A stretch of DNA of 64,000 bases from Protopterus annectens (taxonomy: Eukaryota > Chordata > Ceratodontiformes > Protopteridae): NCBI RefSeq assembly GCF_019279795.1, contig NC_056732.1, forward strand, positions 1,073,492,040 to 1,073,556,039, in the 5' to 3' direction. This document shows, one piece after another, positions 1-11,480 of this stretch. How positions within the stretch are numbered: the first letter of the stretch is position 1; every line of letters begins with the position of its first letter. A model generated the notes under the pieces. The model made no database searches, had not been told where the DNA came from, and saw nothing but the letters and a program-made list of their open reading frames with translations. A program made the translations under genes and the position numbers.

Positions 1-498
1 TATGTGCTTCTTTAAAACACAAAATTGCACTTTCGTTATAAAGTATAAACACATTTAAAAAAAATGTATAACATATAAAAATGATCATATGTGCTATGTT
101 AAAAAATATATATGGTAAAAAATATATACATCTTTAGCACTCAATATTGCACTTTTGTTATTTAAACATTGTATCCTGACATGTTGCCTCTTTCTTATTG
201 TACCAGCTTTCTTTTTTTATTTTACTAGTCACTTGTTTCTGACTTTATTCTAAGCGTACATACTCTACTACAATATGTCATTCATATCCTTGCATCCAAG
301 ATTGGTTTAGTGGGAATATAGTCATTCAACCAAGGTTCTTTGGTTGCATTTAACCTGAGTTGCCATTTGACCTCTTTTTCAGCTAATTTGACCTTAACAT
401 TTCTGTCCCTTAAATCCACCTTTACCTGTTCTAAAATCCCAAACTTAAACATATTGCTTACATCAGCTTTAAGTATGTGTCTACACAAAGCATTGACT
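1..498 (-). mobile_element. Inverted 3'-end copy of Penelope-like element PLE-1
   Basis: Read on the minus strand, this segment repeats the 3' end of the element that follows: 1-498 is the reverse complement of about 3286-3786. It includes the last part of the GIY-YIG endonuclease domain (reading frame 282-488, minus) and the AT-rich 3' UTR. Protein-level similarity between the arms is clear (shared KADVSNMFKFGILEQVKVDLR), with scattered differences, so the arms are not a recent assembly duplication. The copy starts at or before base 1 and so runs off the window. Inverted pLTR or 3'-end copies next to a main copy are known for Penelope-like elements. Confidence 0.8.
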
Positions 499-3400
499 GA
501 AACTGAGCCCTTTAGACAATTGTGTTGACAAACATCAAGAACATTATGAAAAGATTTTGAAATATCTGATATATGACTTTGAGAAACAGCTGGGGATTAT
601 TAGAGGGTTACAAATGGATAATGCATAGTTGAGTAGATGCCTTGAGTTAAAAATTGTGCCCATGGGGCTTCGATTTTTCAAGATACCAATGGGAATGTAA
701 TTAAATGCAGAAAATAAAAGAAATGCAGTTTGCTGTTTGACAGTTTTGGTTTTAAATTTATGGAGTTTTTAATTAAATGTAATGACAATAAGTTATGTCA
801 TTTGTTAAAGGATGCTGAACAATTGAATGAAAAAATACAGAAAGATATGTTATTTAACCAGTGGGAAAATTATATGTGAAGCAATATGACTTTGTAGATG
901 ACATGAGTAAGAAAATATTAAACAAGAAGTGTTGCAAATTACAAAGAGATATTGAACAGTATGATAAACAAATGGCTTATACATAGAAGAAGGAAGACAG
1001 AGCACATAACAGTACTTATGTTAGCGGTAGGAAATATTACCCTTACATGGAGAAAAATGTAAAAAGAACACATAACAATGGTGAAAAAGTTTTTTAGGCA
1101 GGAACCAACAATGGCCAGGGGAGCACAGGGATGCATGGGGGGGCAGAAGAGAGGGGGGGGTGAATCATTGGCAGGGGAAGGAAAGATGGAGAAATGAGGC
1201 AACGAAGTGGAGATAAAGCAGCACAATGCTGTATAATTCAGTATGGGGAAATTTAATATATACAATTATACACAATTAAAGCTTGAGAAAACACATTTCA
1301 TGTTATTTACAAAAGGCATGAAATATGTGGTTATGAAAAATTCAGTGTAGTAGATACCTTATTGGAGTTTAAATTCTACTTGAGGAAATTAAATTTGGCC
1401 ATACAATTTCAGGACAACCAAAGAAGTGTACAGAAGAATGTGTTTAAGAAAAAAAGTAAATATATGCCCCCTTTACATCCTACATTAGTTACATATGAGA
1501 GGTTGGTCACACAGGAAATGTATAACTTACAAGAGAAGAGTATGAAAGGAAAGAGAAGATACAATTTAAGTAGGGAGGAAAACAAATTATTAAACGAAAT
1601 ATTTTTATGAGGCTGACATTCGTGTTATGAAACTGGATGGGGGGCATAGTACTAGTAGAAACACAGGATTACAACAACAAAATATTTGAAATACTGCATA
1701 ATGATAGTAAGTATATGGTATCTTCTATCAGTGAAGTAAAAATCGGACATAGAAGGATTGATTTATATCTAGAGGAGTTCCTTTTGGACAGCAGGATAGA
1801 TATGAATTTGTACAATTTTTTGAGAGTGGAACATCCAGTAATTGCCACCATAGTAGGGATCCCAAAGATCCATAAAAGTATTGAAGATCCCCCTTATAGG
1901 CCAATTACTTCCAGTAGTATGTCTAAGACATTCCTATATGGGAAAGTAATAGATGGATGGTTAAAAACCAATATATGACAGAGTGCACCATATAGTGAAA
2001 GACTCATGGGACTTTTTGGGAAGGTTGAAACCAGAAATTTGGAAGGAATGGTTAGTGTTTGTAACCATTGATGTGGTGGATTTGTTTTCTTGCATCCCAA
2101 AGGAGGAAGGACTAGAAAGGTTTAGTAATAGTATTCAGAAGTACATGAACTTTGAGTGGGAAAAGACTAGTTTAATTTGTGAGTTTATGTCTATTGTACA
2201 GGATTTCAATTACATCTGGTTCGAAGGTGAATACTATAGACAAAAGGTGGGGTAGCTATGGCGGCGGCGTGCGCCCCCATATATGCAAATCTGGTGTTAC
2301 TAGACTGGGAAAGTGAATATATTTTAGATAATCAATATGCTAGTAAATGTATATGCTACACTAGGTTTTTGGATGATATTTTTATTTTATGGGATGGTAC
2401 AAGTGAAGTAGATGCATTTGTGAAGTATTTGAATGACATCGGTAGTTATTTAAAATTCACCCATAGTAATAGCACAACAGGGATAGCATACTTAGACACC
2501 TATATATAGAATGGGACAGCAGGATTCAAATCCAGAATATATAGAAACGAAACCTTCAGCAACTCATATCTAGAATAAACTATCTGTCACCCAGTAAGTC
2601 AAAAAAAGAGCATTATTAAGGGTCAGTGCATAACAGCTGCGAGAATGACATCTGATTTTAATGAAATGAAGAAAGAGTTAGAATATATAGGAATATTATA
2701 TGGGGAAAGGGGTTACCCCAGTTATTTAATTAATTATGTCACTCAATATATACTGAGAGAATGGGGGAAAGTACAATCCACTTCTTGGTATTGCGCTGGA
2801 GAAAAACAGGGGAGAACATGAGAATGAGAAGGAAAGTTCATAGCATAGGGCTTGTGTAGTGGAGTGCAGTCCATACGCTGAGGTGATAAAGAAAATAACG
2901 AGTCAAAACTGGAACATTCTAAGAAGTGATGACTTGGTTTATAGCAAAGTGGGTACAGGGCCTATGTGTGTTTACAAGACTGGGTCTAACCTAAAAAATG
3001 GGTTTTAGAGGGGGAAAGGTAGAATAAAGGGTGACACTGGAGACAGGCACACCAAAATATGTGGGCAGTGTCAGCAGTGTAAGGAGATTATAGAAGAGAA
3101 AATAATTACATTAGGAGATGTCAATCACACTAGAGTAAGGTTGAAGAAAGGGAGTTGTTTATCCCAACATATCATATACTTGGCCAAGTGTATGGCATGT
3201 CCGAGTTATTATGTGGGCAAGACGGACAGACAATTGAGGAACAGGATATATGATCATACCTACTATATAAGGAAAAATGATAAAAACAATGTTTTGTGTA
3301 GATACATACTTAAAGCTGATGTAAGCAATATGTTTAAGTTTGGGATTTTAGAACAGGTAAAGGTGGATTTAAGGGGAGGAAATGTTAATTAAGGTCAAAT

Positions 3401-4130
3401 TAGCTGAAAAAGAGGTCAAATGTCAACTCAGGTTAAATGCAACCAAAGAACCTGGGTTGAACGACTATATTCTCATTAAACCAATCTTGGATGCAAGGAT
3501 ATGAATGACATATTGTAGTAGGGTATGTACGCTTAGAATAAAGTCAGAAACAAGTGACTAGTAAAATAAAAAAGAAAGCTGGTATAATAAGAAAGGAGGC
3601 AACATGTCAGGATACAATGTTTAAATAACAAAAGTGCAATATTGAGTGCTAAAGATGTATATATTTTTAACATATATATTTTTTAACATAGCACATATGA
3701 GCATTTTTATATGTTATACATTTTTTTGTTAATGTGTTTATACTTTATAACGAAAGTGCAATATTGTGTTTTAAAGAAGCACATACTTTTTACCACAGAA
3801 TAATTTAACACATTTATATGTCATATAATGTGTTTGTATACCTAAATGTGATATACATAAGCACATGTGATTGTTTTGCAGATATACTTAGAAACGGTAT
3901 GGCAACAGAGTGTAATATAAAACTGTGCAGGTTGAATGAGCAGAATCAATGAATATTAATAAGGTTATGTTTTATTCATGAGAAGGTTAATTGATTGAGC
4001 ATTCCCAATGGATCTTGATTATTTCAAAAATGTATTATATACGGGGGAGCAACACACATTTCACTATTCTGATGAAGTCAGCAGTTAGTAGATGAAAGTG
4101 CTTAAACTGTGTGTAAAATAGTTTTAACCC
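499..4130 (+). mobile_element. Penelope-like element PLE-1 (reverse transcriptase plus GIY-YIG endonuclease), decayed
   Basis: This is a retroelement of the Penelope class, in which reverse transcriptase and a GIY-YIG nuclease sit on one polyprotein. In order, the + strand shows an N-terminal region (about 540-1610), an RT entry block with PKIHK followed by PPYRPI (frame 1637-1978), a fingers/palm block (1983-2255), the AxAPIYANL block and the catalytic FLDD (the two Asp codons at 2372-2377), a cysteine-bearing linker (CGQCQQC, near 3064-3084), and a GIY-YIG core YYVGKTDRQLRNRIYDH (3141-3392). The 3' UTR runs to about 4130 and includes a CTGATGA...GAAA motif at 4069-4097. The reading frame is broken several times, so this copy is inactive. 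Neptune- or Poseidon-type assignment is not resolved. Confidence 0.85.
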
Positions 4131-4194
4131 TCAGGGGGTCATTTTTATTTGTTTTCTATTAAAAATGATTTTTTGAAAGAAAGCATTTGCAGTG

Positions 4195-4350
4195 AGCTAT
4201 GGTCCTTTTTAGCATATTTTGGTATATAACTTTCTAAGTTTAGAAGAACAATATTTAAAATGTGCCCCTATTTTTGGGCCTTTGTCCCCCCATTTTATAG
4301 GGCTTTGTCCAGATTTCTTGCACTAAGAGGTTGAGAGGTATGGTTGTGGG
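4195..4350 (+). mobile_element. MITE-like repeat M, 3' part
   Basis: The block from AACTTTCTAAGTTT through TTTGTCCAGATTTCTTGCA to GTTGAGAGGTATGG is shared with 49157-49435 and, more weakly, with 53812-54062. The end GTTGAGAGGTATG is the reverse complement of CATACCTCTCAAC, which opens the copy at 49157, so the family has short terminal inverted repeats. There is no coding capacity. I infer a non-autonomous DNA transposon; the superfamily is unknown. Confidence 0.5.
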
Positions 4351-4739
4351 TTCAAATACCTCAAGTAGCAACTATCTAATACTACATTTCCTTCATAATA
4401 ATACATCAATTAAGCTCTATACAAGTGGCATAAATGTCCTGCTGTTAACTGTAATCAGTATACTTGGACCTAGTATATGTGCAATATATGCACATTGCAA
4501 GGATTACTTTCAGAAATTTGTAATTATAGTTTGTAGCTGATAGGACGTATACTCAAATATAATACTTCAGATAAAGTAGTTATATAATTGTGATAGTGCA
4601 TTGTATGTCACATATGATGGTACTAATTTTATCTCTTTTTGTCTCTCACACCAACCCTTATCTTTTTTTATTTTTTATTATGTTGTCAAAATGTTTCCAT
4701 ATCATCCATCTGTAAAAAATCACTAAATGCTTCACAGCA

Positions 4740-5080
4740 CAGAAAAGTAGGCCAGCCCCAGTGGGTCAGCCTGCTCCCGCACCACTGGCTTCAACACAGA
4801 TGCCCAGCACATCTGGGACCCAACCTGACAGCACTACCTCTGCTGCCTCTGCACTACCTGTGCCCTCAGGTAACACTGCCTTGGAAGCTGGTGCTGTGGT
4901 ATCCTCCAGGAGTAGTGACAGAGGTGGACATTTCATCACCCACAAGGAGATGCCAGGGTTGGTGTGTAGGGTTGTGCACCACACCACTGGTGTCTGCCTA
5001 TGCTGGATGGAGAGGCTGCTCTCCCTCATGGTCCATAGGAGGAGAAGATATCAAGCACTGCAGTACCCAATGGAGTAAGG
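4740..5080 (+). other. GC-rich ORF-like block of unknown nature
   Basis: This is a short island clearly richer in G and C than its surroundings. It has an open + frame of 105 codons (4761-5078), rich in Ser, Thr, Ala and Pro in its first half and with a basic end (HRRRRYQ). I recognise no family. It could be part of an accessory (SANT/Myb-like) ORF of a DNA transposon such as Harbinger, or a chance open frame in a GC-rich repeat. No splice sites or partner exons were identified. I would not annotate it as a host gene. Confidence 0.2.
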
Positions 5081-7460
5081 GGACAGTGATGACAGTCCTG
5101 TGGGTGAGGACTAGATGCTCACTGTCTCCATGTTTGATGGGCATGAGCTTGCATTGTCCCCTCCCTCACCCCAATGATGTTATCTCCAATATGTACCTCA
5201 CCATCTGTATTCTTGTCTTGCTTGTTCGCATTTGCTTCCTCACCTACCCAACTTACCTGACCCACAAATACCAACATCCCTTACCCAGCATTCCTCTCTT
5301 ACTAAATTAAAAAAAATGGGCACCTATCCCACAAAAACTATCGTCCCATACATAGTTCTCCATTTGGCACACATGTCTTCTTGACACACTTGATTTGGTC
5401 CAATTTGCTATACAACAGGATTGCATTGTTGCCCAAATTCAGATAAATTTTCCTTACATATTTTCAGTTTACATTATTAAAGAAATGGACAGTTATGCTT
5501 CTTTCCTACTTCCCTCCTGCACATTTCATTTCTGTATTTCTTTCCCTTTGTTCTTCCCCCTGCTTGCTCCCCATTTCACCACTTTCCTATCTGCCCCATT
5601 TAACACCTATAATCTGGTTAAAAATAGAATCATACACAACATGCATAAGTACCATGAAAAAACAATGCCCTTCACCTCTATGTCTGTGCAGAGTTTGGCA
5701 TTACACACCAATGACAAGTGATGGTGAAAGGCTCATCTATGGTGCAGTTACCTAAACACAATGCTGCTTAAACACACTGTGCTATGTCAAAATACAGTAA
5801 CGCAAGGTGAATGTAGAGTAAAGTAAAATTTTATTGCATTTTCAATACTTATTTAAAAGTATTACATACACCTGGATTCAAACCCTGTATCATATGGGCT
5901 GAAAAAGGAATGTGTCAATGCATTTACACATGTTGCCACAGAGTCAGCTAAGCAGCAGTGTGTTATATACACTCAGTACTAACTCTCATAATTTTAACAA
6001 TGAGCCTCATATTTCTGAGCTGCTTAACTATGCACAAACAGGGAAATCAGTAGAAATATTTATCCTGCATGCGCAAACACTTTACCAGCCATCGCGCAAA
6101 CCAACTGCTTGCCACTGCACTATGCAAAGTAACTAGCAGCATGCATTAGTTTTGTTTACTATCCCTTTAGTCTTCATGCCATGAAACTATGTGTGGAAAC
6201 ACAAAAATAAAGACCCTGTCTAAAAATGTCACATATTTACAATGCAGCCATGTGTTACCTTCCCCATGCACTGCAACCCTGACCTCTCAGTACTTGTTGA
6301 CAAATATATCAAGTACACTACATAAATTGATAACAAATGTTGTGTGATATACCATGCACATCTTTCTAATGACAATACACATTCAGATTTTCAAATACTT
6401 TTGGTAATGTGGACACTTGTTTGCATATAGTTTGTAAAGCTCTCTCTTAAACTATACCTGCACATTGGAACACAGCCACCACATACTACTCATCACATAC
6501 TCATCAATCTGATAATACACAGAATTTGAACTATCTTGACAGCTGAACAAGAGTTGGACTTTCCCAGTGATCAAATGTCAATAAATAAATATCTTGTAAG
6601 AGACTTTTAGTTGAACTAAATTACACACTATCAAGATTGGACAACTACAAAAGTACTGCTCTCAAGAACAGAATACAGATTCCCACCATTACAGCACTGT
6701 GTCCTGCTCAAAATCAGGCTTAAATTCTATCTGCACAGAATTCTTACATTTATCAGCTTGCATAACAAGAGCGAGAGAAGAAAGTATTAGCTATGACAAC
6801 ACTGTTCCTCACTGTTCCTCAACACACTTACCTTTAAAATTCCGGATTAAAAATAAGGTCCCTCTTCATGACAAGACAAAACATAAGAAATCCAAGCTAC
6901 TCCTTCAGGTATAGTAAATACAATTACTGAGACCGCATTTCACACTCATCTGTGAAACAGCTGTTCTTCCAAAACTGCCATGACAAGCAGCAATGGCATA
7001 AAAATAAATAAATAAACAGCTGGCATAAAATGTCAAGAAATATATTAAGGCTAAAAATGTACTTAGAGCAAAAATAGGTGCATGGGTGAGGACACCATAA
7101 AGAAGATAGCAGGAAGGATGATAAAAATTATTGCTCTCCATTTCTAGATACACTAGAGCACATGCTACCTGAATTTTGCTACTATATTTTTTGTGAGTCT
7201 CAACAAGCTCAACAGTCAGTTTAGAAACCTGTTACATACTTCTTTATCTGCTAAACATGCTGGTAATTAAATGAATTGTGCTTCAATCATACTCTTCACA
7301 AATATATTTCTGGACATCTTTAAGTCAGTGGCTTTTACTTCTATACTTCATGCACTCTGGGGAAATGTACCCTTGCTCTTGTAGAGTTTGTATGAATGTC
7401 ATACTAATGTTTCACTAAAAACATTAGTGATACAGGTAGTGGTAAGTCTAATGTTTGAAA
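5080..7460. other. Non-coding, nothing recognised
   Basis: AT-rich DNA with short chance ORFs only. I see no conserved protein block, tRNA, LINE motif or clear long repeat. A tRNA B-box-like string occurs near 5875-5890 (GGATTCAAACCC), but the surrounding sequence does not make a full SINE that I can define. Confidence 0.4.
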
Positions 7461-7474
7461 ATAAACTTAGAATC

Positions 7475-7790
7475 AGTGTCAGGTGTTCAACAGATATCAC
7501 ACTCAGCTTTTGTGAGCAAGGCTGTGGGTTCTATTTCCACACCAGACATTTCAGTGCAGCATAAGTAGGATGCCTCACTCCTGAGTCTATCGTCCTTGGA
7601 TGAGATATAAAATCAGGGGGGCCATCTACTTGAATTAGTGGTATCTCAGGTGAATGCAAAAGATTCCACTACATCTATTGAATAGGGGAAGTTTCTTGAT
7701 GGCTTGAACAAATTTCCCCTAGTAGTATAAACACCATCTCAGGACTCCCCTAAAGAGAGGCTGCTAGCCTAGTGGGACAATGGATGAATA
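7475..7790 (+). mobile_element. Ancient tRNA-derived SINE, copy 1
   Basis: The head has a B-box-like GGTTCTATTTCC (near 7528). It is followed by the block reading TCCTTGGATGAGATATAAAA and GTGAATGCAAAAGATTCCA, then a downstream TTTCCCCTAGTAG. This block, with its 'GATGAGA...AAA' and 'AAAAGAT(C)CC' core, recurs on the opposite strand at 48225-48350 and resembles a core known from old vertebrate SINEs. It ends in an A-rich tail near 7790. Target duplications were not found, which fits great age. The family name is uncertain. Confidence 0.5.
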
Positions 7791-7799
7791 AAAAAAACA

Positions 7800-8960
7800 A
7801 AACAAATATCTATGATAACTTAATCTCACTCAGATATATAGTAAAATGAAACCAATATGATACTCCACATTTAAAGAAAAAATACTGCAATATCATCTAT
7901 GCTTTGGGGAATAAAAAGACAGATGCCTTTCTGCAATGTTCCTGCTAACAGATTAACTGTCTGCAAGTATACCACTTAGGTTAGACAATTAGTAAAACAG
8001 GACACAAACTACTGATTTAGCTTACCTTCGGATAATCCTTTATTTGATAAATTGAGTTGCCCACTCTTCGTTGCTGTTTTAATGAGACCCTGCGGAATAC
8101 TGGACTCTTCCTTTTCATTTCTAACCCCTGCCCTATGATCTAAAATGTTCCCACTTCTCTTAAATCTTGACGTATTTTACTTCTTGTATACACCTCTAGC
8201 AAAAAAAAAAAAAAAAAAAGAAAGAAAGGTTCATGTTTAACTTCTACTGCCCTACAGTAGCAAACCAAACATTAAACTGTTATTCACTGTTAAATTTTAA
8301 TGCTGTTAATGAATATTCAGTTTTCAATCCACCAAATAAACACACCAGATGAACATCTACCCTCAAATATTATTATCCCAGCAGTATTTCTAAATGCAAG
8401 TCAGTCCTCAAAAAAAAAAAAAAACCCTTAACTCTGGTCGTCATAATAAGGTGCCAGAACAAGTAAGGACGTTCTAAGTATTAAGGTAGTAATTTCATTG
8501 ATTGTTAGGTCTTTTTCATCTTTGTCTGTGCATGTATTTATAGGATCAAAGGAGTTCAAGCAAGCATTTAGACAATTTTAAACTTTTTATATTAAATATC
8601 TGAAATGCAAACTATGTAACTAAATCCCACCTTGCACAAAGAGTGAGTGCCATGGTGGAAACTGACATCTCGTCACTATAAAGCTAACATTGAAGACAGT
8701 TACTCCAAATCAGTTTTTTACTCTAGTGAATTGCACACAAATCAATGTCACTTAAGCAGTGCATTTTCTTTTACATCTTTCAACACCCTCAAGTAACAGA
8801 AAGCAAGTAGTGTCCTTGTTTATTAATTAATGAACTTACTAACTAACTTTACTGACTAGGTTAAAGGGCTAGTCCATGAACCATTTTTGGCCATGGCTGA
8901 GACCTAACAAGCATCAATAAAACTGACATACAGTTATTGTGTTAATATATCATATAAAAC
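7800..8960. other. Non-coding, nothing recognised
   Basis: AT-rich sequence with A-runs near 8202-8219 and 8410-8424. No ORF, RNA gene or defined repeat could be supported. Confidence 0.4.
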
Positions 8961-8965
8961 AAGAG

Positions 8966-9019
8966 AAGGCTCATGTAGTGCTGGATTCACACCACCAATG
9001 TCATTCTCACAAATTGAAA

Positions 9020-9069
<50 letters not shown>

Positions 9070-9390
9070 TTTTAATCATCCTTCTGAAGACGTCCCAACA
9101 GTAGGGATGAAAGCACTCAACCATACCTTTGTAACTTTTTTTACTATTTTTATTGGCATCTAATTCGTTTTTAACTCTGGATGAATAAAGATATTTTAGT
9201 ATTTTTTATACTGGCCTCTTGGCTGTTTGTTTCAAAATCTAATGTTATATCTAATCCGTTGGTTGTGAGAATGCCATTAGTGGTGTAAGTATGATACTAT
9301 GTGAGCCTTCCCTTGTTTGCTGTTTTTTTTTAATTTGTGAGAATGACATTAGTGATATCAGTCCGACACTACATGAGCCTTCTATCGTTT
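8966..9390 (+). mobile_element. Penelope-like terminal (pLTR-type) relic
   Basis: A roughly 45-bp unit appears three times: inverted at about 8968-9012, and direct at about 9267-9313 and 9337-9383 (GTGAGAATGNCATTAGTG near its start, ACTACATGAGCCTTC at its end). Between them lie a (TA)n tract (9029-9068), a CTGAAGA (9084-9090) and GAAA (9109-9112) pair enclosing a five-base-pair stem, and an AATAAA-like signal. This copies the layout of the PLE ends elsewhere in the window, but no RT or nuclease coding is left. I infer a solo terminal fragment of a Penelope-like element. Confidence 0.5.
9029..9068. repeat. (TA)n microsatellite
   Basis: About 20 uninterrupted TA units directly after an A-run, within the PLE terminal relic. 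Confidence 0.95.
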
Positions 9391-9399
9391 CTGGGTCTT

Positions 9400-9985
9400 T
9401 ATCGGCTGCACGGTCACAAGCTGATTTTGTTTTTCCTTAATATATCATTTAGTATAGTGAGAGAAATGAAGTGTACATAAAAAGGAGTATTGCATCTGAG
9501 TATAGTACAGTCACTGTTTCATGCCTTCCATGTGTTTCAAACCAAATCAAGACAGTTACCACATGAACTTGTTTTCACTGACTCTGTTGCTGGGAGGCAG
9601 CTTTATTTTTATGTAGGACTCAAACTTAGCTCAGACTAATAGAGAATTTGGACAGCAGTCCTTCATTTGCTTAGTAGACTGTAGTGATTTTCAATACTAA
9701 GACAAGGAGCTGAGGAATGTGGTTTCCTTATTATTTTTGGTGCTTTTACCAGGAAGTGAGGAGAAGCAGGTCTTCTGTGTTTCATTGGGTGTACTGCCTT
9801 AGTGGCATTTAAAGTTAATTTATTATTTCATTACCTGCTTAATCACATAGCTTTCAACCTTTCATCTCCAAAATGGGGAACACTGTCTGTCCCCTGCTCC
9901 TGCCAGCCAGTCAGGCACTGATGACATCCGAATTAACTAACAATTGTAAATAAAGAAAAAAGAAATGATTTCAAGGGGCCACTCG
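9400..9985. other. Non-coding, nothing recognised
   Basis: No open frame, conserved motif or defined repeat. Confidence 0.4.
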
Positions 9986-9989
9986 GGAA

Positions 9990-10390
9990 ATCATGGCACC
10001 CCATTATTTTAGCCTCAAAACCAGGAAATTTTGAGGAATTCAGAACTGTTGAGAGGTATGGCACCCAATATGCAAGAATCAGCAAACTTGGCAAGCCAAA
10101 GGCCATATACTTTAGCCTGGACTGTCAAGAAATAGATTCCAAACACTAAAGGGCCAAGCACAGATCCTTGGGGTATGCCAGTGGTAACAGCGCTGCTGGT
10201 AGAGGTTGATTCACCAACTTTCACAATATGTGTTCTGTTGATGATCCAACTAGTTAACCATCTAGTGATGTAAGCGTTAATCCCCAGCTAGGAGAGTTTC
10301 TCAATGATACCTGAGTACGGGATTGTGTCCAATCCTAAGCCAGATCAGGATAGGCAGTTTGCACTGTCTTACCTTCATCTAGGCCTATCA
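9990..10390 (-). mobile_element. CR1-like LINE fragment (RT palm region)
   Basis: On the minus strand, frame 10224-10015 encodes TTGIPQGSVLGPLVFGIYF, then a stretch ending GLWLAKFADSC. These are the reverse-transcriptase block before, and the decayed form of, the (F)ADD catalytic motif. It lines up with the better CR1 copy at 21950-22130. The second catalytic Asp is replaced by Ser here, so this RT is dead. The remainder up to 10390 matches the upstream RT region at nucleotide level only. It lies head to head with the next CR1 fragment. Confidence 0.75.
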
Positions 10391-10494
10391 CAGAGAATTA
10401 GTGGTCTGTGACAACATCACAGATCATCTATAGCATGACTCAGAACATACTTCTACCTGATACAGCTGGATACACACTTCAACACACCCTGTAC

Positions 10495-11480
10495 ATGGAC
10501 TATGTTCCCATAGAAGGGTGTACATCAATATGCATGCATCTGAGTTTCAGGGGGACAGTACATGATGCATGCATGTACAGACACATCCTGACTCTCATCA
10601 AATGTGAGGTAGACCAACATGTCTTTTTTAAAGGGACACTAGTAATGTCCCAGCTATGGGTAACAGACATGTGTGTGTTATTAATGCTATATCCATGTCT
10701 ATTACAGCTGTTAGATATCCTCAAAGAGGTCATAGAGGGCATGCATGTTGACAACACTATCATCCTGTGAAACTTGACCAGACCAAGGCATTTGACACAA
10801 ATCCACACTGAAGTATTCACTCAACACTGTCAGATGTGGCCATAAACACCTATATCACCAAGTGGGTAGACTAAAGCATCACATATGTGGCATCTAAATA
10901 TGCTGAAATGTGTGAAGTGACCTATATCTCAGGTCCAGTGATCAGGTCCGTACATCAGGGCAGGGATGTCTGCTAGGCCCTTTACTGTCCATTATTTAAC
11001 TCACAAACATCATAACTGACATATACAGCATGTGTCCAAACAGCAGTATGAAGGACTAAAGATTGTGGGTAATCATTGATTCCAACTGTGATATTAGTAT
11101 AATACATACAGTATCAACACACACCAAAGATTGCTCCCACAGCCATGACAACACATGAAACAAAACAGAAACAGGGGGGATTGGTTACATTATTAAAACA
11201 AATGCACAACCCAAGGATAATGTAGACATCACACCCTATAAGCAGACCAATTGGCATGTCACCTGAGTCCTTGGGTAGATTGTATGTGGAACATCCACCA
11301 GCATGTGGCCACAGTGCTGACTACTCCCTTGTAAGTAACACAACCACTGAGTATGTGAAGGACATCCACATCATAGGTCCCAATACCTCCATAGTTCGCA
11401 GCCTTCATCACACCCATAACTGAGTACAATGCAACCTTATTCATGCACCTCCATACACATCTTTCAGTGATGTGTAACTA
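10495..11480 (+). mobile_element. CR1-like LINE fragment (RT), heavily decayed
   Basis: In shifting frames the + strand matches successive parts of the CR1 RT at 21740-22520: CLLQLLDILKEVIEGMHVDNT (10690-10770), a TKAFDT block near 10780-10800, ITKWVD near 10853, and a thumb/C-terminal stretch (LYVEH near 11287, then an EYNAT-like string near 11423). Many frame changes separate these, and no continuous ORF remains. It is older than the 19.7-23.1 kb copy. Confidence 0.6.

Noticed and set aside
10040-10065. GTTGAGAGGTATGG string resembling the MITE M end
   Set aside because: It lies inside the CR1 RT coding and none of the remaining MITE sequence is near it; chance match.
10408-10820. Harbinger-type transposase suggested by a GTVHDACMY string
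   Set aside because: The downstream residues line up better with CR1 RT, and no transposase catalytic blocks follow.
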